DNA from: Haliclystus octoradiatus
Taxonomy: Eukaryota > Cnidaria > Staurozoa > Stauromedusae > Haliclystidae
Direction of reading: 5' to 3'
Assembly (NCBI GenBank): GCA_916610825.1
Contig: OU744448.1
Location: forward strand, 7,178,650-7,242,649
Length of the DNA: 64,000 bases
The notes beneath the pieces were generated by a model. The model saw nothing but the letters and a program-made list of their open reading frames with translations. It was not told where the DNA came from and ran no database searches. Position numbers and translations under genes: made by a program. Below, one piece after another: positions 34,879-46,622 of this stretch (positions within the stretch are counted from its first letter, which is position 1; every line of letters begins with the position of its first letter).

Positions 34879-35404
34879 CCAACTTTTAACTATATTACAT
34901 TTGAATTTATCTTATTTACACGTACACTAACTTTGTTCGCTTTGTTATGACAGATTCCCCACTGTTAAACAGACACAATCCCGGTGGCAAAAGGATACTG
35001 CGGAAATACACTACATTTTTGAGAAATAGTCAAACCATGGTCAAACGTAATAGTGAAACAAAGAACTACGTGATAAAACGATGGATTAAATTGTTCACCC
35101 CGATAAACGATTACGATGAGAACAATTGGATTGCAAAATTCAGATTTTAGTCTCCTTTTCAAATTTGTTGAGAGTTTTGAGAAATCAACTTTGAATTGGA
35201 AAAATAAAAAATTACCGTATTTTGTTGGATTTTAGGAACTTTTTAGGAGCATTTTCAAGTTTTGTTCTTTGAAGAGGCTGGAATTACACCTCTGTCAAGT
35301 TGGCCCCCCCAATTACCGTGTTACACCCCCCCAAAAAAATATATATCTAATAACTTATAGTATTAACCTAATACGAGGGTTTATTATTTTATTACAATTC
35401 CATC
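34879..35404. other. Spacer inside the 12-kb block
   Basis: AT-rich, with C-runs near 35305-35332. Open frames at 34947-35150 and 35269-35553 match nothing known. Confidence 0.4.
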
Positions 35405-35930
35405 TTAAATTTATTTCAAAGCAACAAAAAACTACAAGAAGTGATGTTGAAAAAATTTGGGTATTATTCATTATACCATCGTCAGTTCAAATACAATTAC
35501 AATTTTACATTCACGGAAGATATTATCAGAAGACATTTACATTCCCACAATAAAACTATGGATGAATCACAACATTTATTTTCAGTAGAGAAAAATGTAG
35601 CAATAAATTCGACTGTGTAGTACATGAAATGTTAATTATCCTTGATAAAAAACCTCACAATGCACTCAGAGTGACTCTATCCGTTCCCGACTCCTTTTGT
35701 AAAGTACTGCATAAATATAGCACATTTGTAATTGACTAGGTTCCTTCCTTTTTCATTGTTTAATTTCTAGCAGTATTATAACAATTACAATGTGTTAAGT
35801 TTATAAATCCATTATAGCCTATAAATAATTTGTAAATTAAAATTTATTCTTTTGAACTGACGATGATATAATAAATAATCTATTTGTAGTTTTTTGTTGC
35901 TATCTTTCACTCTGAAATGTTTCACGAAGA
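35405..35930. mobile_element. Small inverted-repeat element
   Basis: 'caacaaaaaactacaa' plus 'gtgatg' and 'accatcgtcagttcaaat' at 35417-35495 recur in reverse complement at 35835-35915. The arms are about 80-90 bp around a 330-bp centre without coding capacity, like a MITE. No TSD was resolved. Confidence 0.5.
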
Positions 35931-35989
35931 AACTTTTGATCAATCTCAAATTTAGTTTTCGAAATTAAACTTATCAAGTAACAACGCGA

Positions 35990-38900
35990 CATTCCGTATA
36001 CTTTTAATTTTGAAGGGCTTTTTCATCAAGCTATTGATTTTCGACATGAAACATATCAGGACACAACGCGATTTTCATCACTAACAATAACACATGAATT
36101 TGATTCATTACAAACTATACTTAAATAACTATAATTGATAGTTAAAACTACATAAGAAGGTGTATCTATATGGTATCTTTCTACAGTGTCCAATACTTTT
36201 CATTTTAAAGGGTTTTTTAATCAAGTTATTCATTTTCGACATTAAACCTGTCGGGGCAGAACGCGATTCTCATCACTAACAATAACACGTGAATTTGATT
36301 CATTACAAACTATACTTAAATAACTATAATTGATAGTTAAAACTACATAAGAAGGTGTATATATATGGTATCTTTCTACAGTGTCCAATACTTTTCATTT
36401 TAAAGGGTTTTTTAATCAAGTTATTCATTTTCGACATTAAACCTATCGGGACACAACGCGATTTTCATCACTAACAAAACAATAACACATGAAAATTTGA
36501 TTCATTACAAACTATACTTAAATAACTATAATTGATAGTTAAAACTACATAAGAAGGTGTATCTATATGTTACCTTTCTACGGTGTCCAATACTTTTCAT
36601 TTTAAAGGGTTTTTTAATCAAGTTATTCATTTTCGACATTAAACCTGTCGGGGCAGAACGCGATTCTCATCACTAACAATAACACATGAATTTGATTCAT
36701 TACAAACTATACTTAAATAACTATAATTGATAGTTAAAACTACATAAGAAGGTGTATCTATGTGTTACCTTTCTACAGTGTCCAATACTTTTCATTTTAA
36801 AGGGTTTTTTAATCAAGTTATTCATTTTCGACATTAAACCTATCGGGACACAACGCGATTTTCATCACTAACAATAACACATGAATTTGATTCATTACAA
36901 ACTATACTTAAATAACTATAATTGATAGTTAAAACTACATAAGAAGGTGTATCTATATGGTATCTTTCTACAGTGTCCAATACTTTTCATTTTAAAGGGT
37001 TTTTTAATCAAGTTATTCATTTTCGACATTAAACCTGTCGGGGCAGAACGCGATTCTCATCACTAACAATAACACATGAATTTGATTCATTACAAACTAT
37101 ACTTAAATAACTATAATTGATAGTTAAAACTACATAAGAAGGTGTATCAATATGTTACCTTTCTACAGTGTCCAATACTTTTCATTTTAAAGGGTTTTTT
37201 AATCAAGTTATTCATTTTCGACATTAAACCTATCGGGACACAACGCGATTTTCACATAACGCGATTTTCATCACTAACAATAACACATGAATTTGATTCA
37301 TTTCAAACTCTACTTAAATAACTATAATTGATAGTTAAAACTACATAAGAAGGTGTATCTATATGGTATCTTTTTACAGTGTCCAATACTTTTCATTTTA
37401 AAAGGTTTTTAATCAAGTTATTCATTTTCGACATTAAACCTATCGGGACACAACGCGATTTTCATCACTAACAATAACACATGAATTTGATTCATTACAA
37501 ACTATACTTAAATAACTATAATTGATAGTTAAAACTACATAAGAAGGTGTATCTATACGTTACTTTTCTACAGTGTCCAATACTTTTCCTTTTAAAGGGT
37601 TTTTTAATCAAGTTATTCATTTTCGACATTAAACCTATCGGGGCAGAACGCGATTCTCATCACTAACAATAACACATGAATTTGATTCATTACAAACTAT
37701 ACTTAAATAACTATAATTGATAGTTAAAACTACATAAGAAGGTGTATCAATATGTTACCTTTCTACAGTGTCCAATACTTTTCATTTTAAAGGGTTTTTT
37801 AATCAAGTTATTCATTTTCGACATTAAACCTATCGGGACACAACGCGATTTTCACATAACGCGATTTTCATCACTAACAATAACACATGGATTTGATTCA
37901 TTTCAAACTCTACTTAAATAACTATAATTGATAGTTAAAACTACATAAGAAGGTGTATCTATATGGTATCTTTTTACAGTGTCCAATACTTTTCATTTTA
38001 AAAGGTTTTTTAATCAAGTTATTCATTTTCGACATTAAACCTATCGGGACACAACGCGATTTTCATCACTAACAATAACACATGAATTTGATTCATTACA
38101 AACTATACTTAAATAACTATAATTGATAGTTAAAACTACATAAGAAGGTGTATCTATATGGTATCTTTCTACAGTGTCCAATACTTTTCATTTTAAAGGG
38201 TTTTTTAATCAAGTTATTCATTTTCGACATTAAACCTGTCGGGGCAGAACGCGATTCTCATCACTAACAATAACACATGAATTTGATTCATTACAAACTA
38301 TACTTAAATAACTATAATTGATAGTTAAAACTACATAAGAAGGTGTATCAATATGTTACCTTTCTACAGTGTCCAATACTTTTCATTTTAAAGGGTTTTT
38401 TAATCAAGTTATTCATTTTCGACATTAAACCTATCGGGACACAACGCGATTTTCACATAACGCGATTTTCATCACTAACAATAACACATGAATTTGATTC
38501 ATTTCAAACTCTACTTAAATAACTATAATTGATAGTTAAAACTACATAAGAAGGTGTATCTATATGGTATCTTTTTACAGTGTCCAATACTTTTCATTTT
38601 AAAAGGTTTTTTAATCAAGTTATTCATTTTCGACATTAAACCTATCGGGACACAACGCGATTTTCATCACTAACAATAACACATGAATTTGATTCATTAC
38701 AAACTATACTTAAATAACTATAATTGATAGTTAAAACTACATAAGAAGGTGTATCTATACGTTAACTTTCTACAGTGTCCAATACTTTTTATTTTAAAGG
38801 GTTTTTTAATCAAGTTATTCATTTTCGACATTAAACCTATCGGGACACAACGCGATTTTCATCACAAACAATAACACATGAATTTGATTCATTACAAACT

Positions 38901-40825
38901 ATACTTAAATAACTATAATTGATAGTTAAAACTACATAAGAAGGTGTATCTATACGTTACTTTTCTACAGTGTCCAATACTTTTCCTTTTAAAGGGTTTT
39001 TTAATCAAGTTATTCATTTTCGACATTAAACCTATCGGGGCAGAACGCGATTCTCATCACTAACAATAACACATGAATTTGATTCATTACAAACTATACT
39101 TAAATAACTATAATTGATAGTTAAAACTACATAAGAAGGTGTATCAATATGTTACCTTTCTACAGTGTCCAATACTTTTCATTTTAAAGGGTTTTTTAAT
39201 CAAGTTATTCATTTTCGACATTAAACCCATCGGGACAAACCGCGATTTTCACATAACGCGATTTTCATCACTAACAATAACACATGGATTTGATTCATTT
39301 CAAACTCTACTTAAATAACTATAATTGATAGTTAAAACTACATAAGAAGGTGTATCTATATGGTATCTTTTTACAGTGTCCAATACTTTTCATTTTAAAA
39401 GGTTTTTTAATCAAGTTATTCATTTTCGACATTAAACCTATCGGGACACAACGCGATTTTCATCACTAACAATAACACATGAATTTGATTCATTACAAAC
39501 TATACTTAAATAACTATAATTGATAGTTAAAACTACATAAGAAGGTGTATCTATACGTTACCTTTCTACAGTGTCCAATACTTTTCATTTTAAAGGGTTT
39601 TTTAATCAAGTTATTCATTTTCGACATTAAACCTATCGGGACACAACGCGATTTTCATCACAAACAATAACACATGAATTTGATTCATTACAAACTATAC
39701 TTAAATAACTATAATTGATAGTTAAAACTACATAAGAAGGTGTATCTATACGTTACTTTTCTACAGTGTCCAATACTTTTCCTTTTAAAGGGTTTTTTAA
39801 TCAAGTTATTCATTTTCGACATTAAACCTATCGGGACACAACGCGATTTTCATCACTAACAATAACACATGAATTTGATTAATTACAAACTATACTTAAA
39901 TAACTATAATTGATAGTTAAAACTACATAAGAAGGTGTATCTATATGTTACCTTTCTACAGTGTCCAATACTTTTCATTTTAAAGGGTTTTTTAATCAAG
40001 TTATTCATTTTCGACATTAAACCTATCGGGACACAGCGCGATTTTCACATAACGCGATTTTCATCACTAACAATAACACATGAATTTGATTCATTTCAAA
40101 CTCTACTTAAATAACTATAATTGATAGTTAAAACTACATAAGAAGGTGTATCTATATGGTATCTTTTTACAGTGTCCAATACTTTTCATTTTAAAAGGTT
40201 TTTAAATCAAGTTATTCATTTTCGACATTAAACCTATCGGGACACAACGCGATTTTCATCACAAACAATAACACATGAATTTGATTCATTACAAACTATA
40301 CTTAAATAACTATAATTGATAGTTAAAACTACATAAGAAGGTGTATCTATACGTTACTTTTCTACAGTGTCCAATACTTTTCCTTTTAAAGGGTTTTTTA
40401 ATCAAGTTATTCATTTTGGACATTAAACCTATCGGGGCAGAACGCGATTCTCATCACTAACAATAACACATGAATTTGATTCATTACAAACTATACTTAA
40501 ATAACTATAATTGATAGTTAAAACTACATAAGAAGGTATATCAATATGTTACCTTTCTACAGTGTCCAATACTTTTCATTTTAAAGGGTTTTTTAATCAA
40601 GTTATTCATTTTCGACATTAAACCTATCGGGACACAGCGCGATTTTCACATAACGCGATTTTCATCACTAACAATAACACATGAATTTGATTCATTACAA
40701 ACTCTACTTAAATAACTATAATTGATAGTTAAAACTACATAAGAAGGTGTATCTATATGGTATCTTTTTACAGTGTCCAATACTTTTCATTTTAAAGAGT
40801 TTTTTAATCAAGTTATTCATTTTCG
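35990..40825. repeat. 195-bp satellite, 24-25 copies, with higher-order pattern
   Basis: The marker 'gtgtccaatacttttc' occurs 24 times from 36186 to 40769, usually 193-197 bases apart. Some units are about 212 because of a 17-bp duplication ('cacataacgcgattttc'). Three monomer types are visible: A (gggacacaacgcgattttc), B (ggggcagaacgcgattctc) and C (with the duplication). From about 36973 the order B-C-A repeats several times. The first copy (35990) is diverged and the last is cut at 40825 by a transposon. Confidence 0.95.
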
Positions 40826-41102
40826 CTGAGAAAAAAAGGGATTGGATAAAGTCACAAGTCGTGCGGTTTGTCTAACAGACTTTAGAGTTGGCTGATTACG
40901 CGACGCTATCTTTGAGGTGACCTAGCTCCGAGAGGTCACACAACAAAAATTTCTGACAAGGCTGAGCCATGAACAAACATATACACTCCCGAATTACGTA
41001 AAAAGATGCAATTTTTGATTACAGGAGCAGAATAAAATCTATTGCAACGCTCAGTCGAAATAATTTCTCGTAGCGTCATTAAGCGCGATGAATCTGATAT
41101 AT

Positions 41103-42646
41103 ATGATGGTATATGCGATAAAAAACACAATAATTGGCGCAACAGTTTCGATTTAATCTAAAATCATCTTCAGGCAATGTAAAAAGAGAGAGTTAAAAAG
41201 TTACATGAATATTTATATAAAAATCTAATTAATTTGTCTATTGTCTTGTGTGACATGCGCGATGCTGTCATGTCGGCCAATCAAGTCGGCAATTTTTTCA
41301 ACAACGACCAGAGGAAATACAGAAAGTTGGTAATCAATCTGATAGAATATTTTTCATTGATGAATGGATTTTGGATTATTTGTTTTTGGTTGTAATAATT
41401 ATTTCATTGTATCTGTCTTAAAGTATATCCGTACTTGGTTTTTCTGTTTGTCAATTTGTACTAAACTATTGCTATTCCATATTCATAGTTACGCTAAATC
41501 TAACTGTTGTTATCTTGTGTGACATGCGCGATGCTGTCATGTCGACCACTCAGGTCGGCAATATATTAAACAACGACCGGAAGAAATACAGAAAATGGAA
41601 GAATAATACCAAAGAGCATTTTGCCGCTGTTAAACTATTTTTGATTGTAACTGTTATTTCACCGTGTTTGTATCGTATATATTCGTAATCTTATGCTAAA
41701 ATATCTCTCCTGTAATTATTGTTTGCCATTGTTAAAAAGTATAATACCGTTCCGATAAATTCAATAGACAAATTAATTAGATTTTTATATAAATATTCAT
41801 GTAATTTTTTAACTCTATTCATTCATTTATTTGCCAAAAAATGACAGGCAAGAACAAAGGAGAGTTTGCACCCTCACTAACATGTGGCCTAAGTAATATA
41901 TATAATACATGAATAAGAAGATAATTAATGTGTGATAAATTGATTGTATATAAGTAATTAATTTAAAGATATTGTTGCAATGATTAACTGATTAACCATA
42001 GCCAAAAATTTTGCAATGTGATAACGTGTTTACTTTTTCGAGTGATGCCTTGAACTCTTTGACATTCTTAGAATTAACTGCAAAGTCCGGTAGTGAGTTC
42101 CACCATGGTATCACTCTGTTGTTAAACATAAATTTCGTAATATTGGTCCTACACATTTGCGTTGAATATAGTTTGTAAGGATGACCACGCATTGTTTATT
42201 TGTTTACAAGATATTTACAATTTATCGAATCAAGAGATAAATCAACTAAGTCATGCGTGATTTTATAAATCATGATTAAATCAGCTTTAACCCTCCTCGA
42301 CTCTAATGATTCTAGCTTGAGGAGCTTTAGGCGATCACAGTAATCAATAAATTTGAGGTTGGCAACGTTACATATGAATCTTGTAAAAAATCGCTGAATT
42401 TTTTCTAGCAATACGATATCTTTTGCTAAGCAAGGGTTCCAAACTGGGGAACAAGTCTCTAGAATAGGTCTTACATAGACTTTGAATGCATTTAATAATA
42501 AGGGATCTTTCGATGTAAATGATTTCATAATTAAGTAAGAACGTCAATCTTTTTACATTACATTACATTTACTTTTTACATGATTTTAGATTAAATCGAA
42601 ACTGTTGCGCCAATTATTGTGTGTTTTTTATCGCATATACCATCAT
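41103..42646. mobile_element. Nested inverted-repeat element split by a LINE
   Basis: The terminal repeat ATGATGGTATATGCGATAAA continues inward for about 65 bp with one 2-nt indel between ends. Inner arm parts 41188-41240 and 41762-41815 are also inverse copies. The LINE fragment lies between the inner and outer parts of the right arm. The centre contains a direct repeat pair (41245-41340 and 41512-41602) sharing GACATGCGCGATGCTGTCAT. Confidence 0.7.
41816..42548 (-). pseudogene. 5'-truncated CR1-like LINE (RT C-terminal region)
   Basis: Minus-strand frames 42196-42528 and 41992-42192 read VYVRPILETCSPVWNPCLAKD, LLEKIQRFFTRFI, LESLESRRVKADLIMIYKI and then VIPWWNSLPDFAVNS. These are the conserved C-terminal thumb-region motifs of CR1/L2/Rex-like non-LTR retrotransposons. 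One frame break separates the two parts. The 3' end at about 41816 has an (ATGA)n-like tail. Only the last 0.7 kb is present. Confidence 0.8.
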
Positions 42647-42683
42647 GAAATTCATGTCAAGTAAACCTTTACCAAGAATCTGA

Positions 42684-43466
42684 GGCCTGGATTATACAGC
42701 GCGCTTTCGAGCGTGCCGTGCTTTCGTTTACAGTAAATTGAAAGTTGGCTCGCTGTCGGCGCGCCCGTCTAACTTGACACGGCTCGCTGTCATTAGCACG
42801 GCGCGCTCCAAATCGAAAGCTCGCATAGGAAGAGCGTGCTTTCACTTGAAGGCGAACTTTCATTTCGACATTCCAGGGATTCCTCTCACCATATTTGGTA
42901 AAAACCGGGGGTTGATGTCGAGAAAGAAATGTCTAGCCTCTTTTTCTCGGCCGTTGCCTAGATACAGTTCCGTTTTGCAAATAAACAGATGAATAAACAG
43001 TGATTTTCTTTCGAATTATAATCGAAATCCACAAAATAATAATAAGGAAACTACTCAGAGCATCTGTACTTCTCAATTGAAGAGGAGAAAACTTTCAAAT
43101 AGTATTAATTAGACAAGGTTATATATATATGCTCTGCAGATTAGATATAAGACACTGTCTTGTATTTGTAGGACCATGGTAGGTTAAAAAACTATCATTG
43201 TACGATAATCACAACTATTTGATGGCGAATTGTGATAAAAATCACTTTTTGAAGCAATAAATTTATTTCACGAAAAGCGTATACTTGTCAATCAAAAGTC
43301 TTGTGATATATTTTCTTACGCGTCATCATGTAATTCATTGGAAGTTTTTACATAACTTTTGAGGACGGCTCGCTGTATAACTAGACATTTTCAAAAGCGC
43401 GCGCCTTCAAATGAAAGCGCGCTCGAAAGCACGGCACGCTCGAAAGCGCGCTGTATAATCCAGGCC
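42684..43466. mobile_element. GC-rich-ended MITE with 3-bp TSD
   Basis: The termini are perfect inverted repeats GGCCTGGATTATACAGCGCG, continuing through 'ctttcgagcgtgccgtgc' (about 40 bp). They are flanked by TGA at 42681-42683 and 43467-43469. The arms are full of GCGCGC and TTTCGAGCG motifs; the centre is AT-rich. A 3-bp TSD fits PIF/Harbinger, but the superfamily is inferred. The open frames 42669-42992 are by-products of the arms. Confidence 0.75.
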
Positions 43467-44931
43467 TGATATAGATTGCGGATAAACACAAATGTCAGGC
43501 GGTGCGAGTGTTCCTTTGTGACTAGTCTAGTGATACATATTAGTTACGTATTCTGTGTGACCGCAGTACTTCTTCAAATCTTAATTAGACACGTGCCCTT
43601 CGAAATAGCTTTATCCTACGCTATATAAATAAGTTATAACTATTTTTAACTCTATCTGAAATTTGTTCTTGAGTAAATATTTCTACAAGATATCCTTTTC
43701 TTGATCTAAATGTGAATGTAAACTGACTCGATTTGCACAGTCATGCACAGACGACTTTTCTTTCGAAATAGTTGGTACTGCAAAGTATTAATTGTACTTT
43801 TTCGGATTTCTTTAAGTATTACTAAATTATTAAATAGACATTTTTCAATTATCATTTCAAAGTTTAAGTTGAAATTGATGTTTGTCTAGTAATTCTTTAA
43901 CCATGTAATCGTATAGTTTATACGACTGTAGACAGATATATCATATATTATACTCAATAGTCTAACAAAGTGTTCATCATTTATTCACCAAGCATTCAAT
44001 TATTATAAAAGCATCGAAAATTCTTCAGTACATTACACTCTAAAATTCTATAAAATATCGGAAAATAGTACAACAATGATATGAGGGCTTGGACGTTCTT
44101 ATACAAGTTTACAGCCGTATACCAGAACTACGGTTATGCATATTCTATCATTTTTCGGTTTTGCGTTATATCTTCATTGCATAAATTGTTATCCTCTCTA
44201 CCAACGTTATCTGATTAACAAAATTAGGGTTTTGCAATGTGAAGTCTCGTTCCTGATTATACATACGCCACCAAATTGTATTACCAGTCTAGTATTCATT
44301 CCTTTGGCTAGAAAGTAGAACATGTTAGCATCATTCATATCACAATCTGTAGTTTATAGGATGTGGTAATGTACAGTGCAGAAGCTATACTTTGCAAAAA
44401 ATACCTTTCTACAGAGACGATAAATCAGATGAGCAGATTTCGTTTCTGTGAAAAGAGGACTATAAAATTAACGGTTATGGTGTTCTTATAGCGTTTCCCG
44501 CCATACGTTATGATTTTTACCCTCAAAAGAATACTCCATTATCAGTTCAGACTCATGCTTACAACAATAAATTCTACTTATCTAGCTATTGTGGTCACCA
44601 GAGAATCTTTTGATATGTGTTAAATATGTGTGAGAATGATATGTTAAAATATAATCTGTATAACACGTGCTACGAATGAAACATTTTCTGATTTTTATTT
44701 TCTTCAAATTCGTAAACTTCAAAATCATTAAATCATCTGGAATTTTGCTACTCTTGAGTTTATATGTTCTTCCTTACCTCAGTTTTGTGAGAGAGAAAAA
44801 TAGATTGCTGTTACAGAGCTACGCCATCTCAAACGCAACATCGCGTGACTAATTCGATCTAACTATTAGAAAAACCGCACGACTTGTGACTTTGTCGTCA
44901 TAAAGCTAGATCCAATCCCTTTTTTTCTCAG
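43467..44931. other. Non-coding remainder of the 4.1-kb element
   Basis: AT-rich, with open frames 44136-44318 and 44667-44852 that show only hydrophobic, AT-driven composition. No transposase motif is recognised. Confidence 0.4.
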
Positions 44932-45431
44932 CGACATTTGGGTCAAAACACCACTTTGAAGGCATTTTTCACCAAGAAATAATTTCCAGATCGAAAAAAA
45001 AATTACGCCATTGTTTTTTTCACGTCGAGTTCTACTACATATGTAAAGATAGTCTGGGGGTATATTCCCACTTTAACAGCACAATTAAAAAAATCGCAGA
45101 AAAAAAACGCAGAAAAATAAAATGGCAATAAAACCGCTTTTCGACATTAAACATCCATTTTTGCGGTTTATTTTTTTCGACGTTAAATTTTCGACGTTAA
45201 ACTTTTCGACATAAAACTTTTCGACGTAATAGCCAATCGTGAATTTTGATCCTTGATTGAATGTTCTGTTTATCAGCTTTATCTATATCCACCCAGAATT
45301 AATGGGCGTGTGTTTGCCATGCGGCCAAAGAAGAAAGGAACAATGACGAGACAATACTGGTTGCATAAAATATATATTATTATTGTTGAGATCATTTTCC
45401 GTTGTCTCTGTGTTATATATGCTAGTTATTA
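44932..45431. other. Right end of the 12-kb block and flank
   Basis: Bases 44934-44990 look like a diverged edge monomer of the satellite. 45140-45233 holds several TTTTCGACGTTAAA motifs that form the right terminus. No gene. Confidence 0.4.
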
Positions 45432-45740
45432 GTCAAAACCGACTAATGTACTATTCGATGATCTGCATTCTGATTGGTTGCTCAATACTTCACTATTTTC
45501 TCGTAGTGAACTCTGGCAAGTTTTCTCGCAAATTTCAAACAGTAAACAAGCAGTTCGCAGATTTTCTTTAATCAATTTTGTATACGAGAATCTTATACAT
45601 CCATGCCAAAGAAAACAAAATAAGCAACAAAATGTGCGATAAAAATGTTTAATATGGGCTATGCATACACAATTTATCTTATTTAACAATCCTCTTGCCA
45701 TTTTTTCTTCGATTCTTCATTGAAAATATAGTTTACTACG
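45432..45740. repeat. Dispersed repeat, copy 1
   Basis: Shares about 300 bases in the same orientation with 49156-49450, by eye around 80% identical, starting 'agtcaaaaccgacta' and including 'gatgatctgcattctgattg' and 'aacaatcctcttgcca'. It lies about 0.5 kb upstream of the hydrolase gene. Family unknown. The open frames in it are not conserved between copies. Confidence 0.7.
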
Positions 45741-46208
45741 CAGATAAAGTTTTTAAACAATGATCACGGAAATAATAATATTTCTCGACATAACACAGTC
45801 GTTCAAAATATACTGATCTGCAAGGGGATTTTTCACGTCAAATCTAGAAGAATTTTAAATCGACAATGAGCTTTTAATGTCATCGAAATGGCTGGTTGAT
45901 GAAGTTGATGAGTCTGGTCAAATTTAATTAATGAACTTAAAAAAAAGATGGCCTGTTATAAAGCGAAGGTTCATTCGTATATACAAATTGATTTATATGC
46001 GTGTTTGCGTTTAGTGATTTCCACTCGAGTGCATAATAAAACAAACGGTCTTCTGATTTGATCCGCAGAACAGGAAGATTTTAACAGTAGTTACAATACG
46101 CCTCAAATTCTGAACAAATTACCACGCAGTTGTGCAGACGAGGGCGAGCGAACTTTATTATAGTCTTACGATATGCATGATTGATTCAGCTGAGTATCAT
46201 ATTTCAAG
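45741..46208 (+). promoter_or_regulatory. Presumed 5' flank of the hydrolase gene
   Basis: No clear TATA box or motif. The sequence just before the ATG is 'catatttcaagATGG', with a purine-containing context. The start at 46209 is the first ATG before the conserved N-terminal strand. Confidence 0.3.
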
Positions 46209-46622
46209 ATGGATGATTATCAACAGATGTATGGATTTGGTTCTTATCCAGTCACCATAATAAATAATTATATTCATCATTTAAAAGATGGCACTCACAT
46301 TGCAATGAGGTTGTGGCTACCATGGCTGCCTTCAACAAAACAAACTAAACTCACTGATACTTGTTATGATGTTCAAGTACTTTATAGAGGTACAATGGAA
46401 GGAACAGATCAATCTGAAACATTTCCAGTTATTATGGAATATATTCCGTACGTTAAAGATTCTACGGGTTTCCTTGATCGCGATTATGGACGGCATAGCT
46501 GGTTTGCATCACATGGATACGTCTGTTGTCGACCTGACATGCGCGGATCCGGTGTTTCGGGTGGATTACTTGAAGGCGAATACACGCATGACGAATGGAA
46601 AGATGGTATTGAGCTGATTGAT
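46209..46622 (+). CDS. Hydrolase exon 1: N-terminal half of the fold
   Basis: Encodes residues 1-138. It has the family motifs HLKDGTHIAMRLWLP (MRDG-like strand), FPVIMEYIPYVKD (the 'P-v---lPY' strand), HGYVCCRPDMRGSGVSGG (oxyanion-side RGSG-S-G) and EYTHDEWKDGIELID. The donor is GAT|gtgcg at 46623. An open frame continuing past it into intron 1 is read-through. Confidence 0.85.

Larger units (their letters stand above)
40826..44931. mobile_element. 4.1-kb inverted-repeat transposon inserted in the satellite
   Basis: The ends are CTGAGAAAAAAAGGGATTGG and its reverse complement. They continue with 'caaagtcacaagtcgtgcgg' after a small indel on the right. The insertion falls inside the satellite string 'ttcattttcg|acatt'. 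CG is present on both sides (40824-40825 and 44932-44933), so the TSD is 2 bp or ambiguous. The interior holds only other mobile elements and non-coding DNA; no transposase is seen. Confidence 0.75.
33099..45233. mobile_element. 12-kb inverted-repeat-bounded composite block
   Basis: The left end reads GCTATAACGTCGAAAAGTTT and the right end, in reverse complement, GCTATTACGTCGAAAAGTTT. Both continue with further TTTAACGTCGAAAA motifs, and a weaker match extends outside (aaattttgagattg / aaaattcacgattg). The left end contains a perfect 32-bp palindrome at 33116-33147. Between the ends lie a minisatellite, a small inverted-repeat element, a 195-bp satellite and nested transposons, with no intact gene. 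The satellite monomer also carries TTTTCGACATTAAA, close to the terminal motif, so array and termini probably belong to one element. The superfamily is unknown. Confidence 0.55.

Noticed and set aside
33332-40825. CRISPR-like repeat-spacer array
   Set aside because: Units are head-to-tail satellites in which the whole unit repeats; there are no unique spacers of constant length and the genome is eukaryotic.
42669-42992. Arg/Ala-rich open frames on both strands
   Set aside because: They fall in the GC-rich arm of the 3-bp-TSD MITE and come from its GCGCGC motifs.
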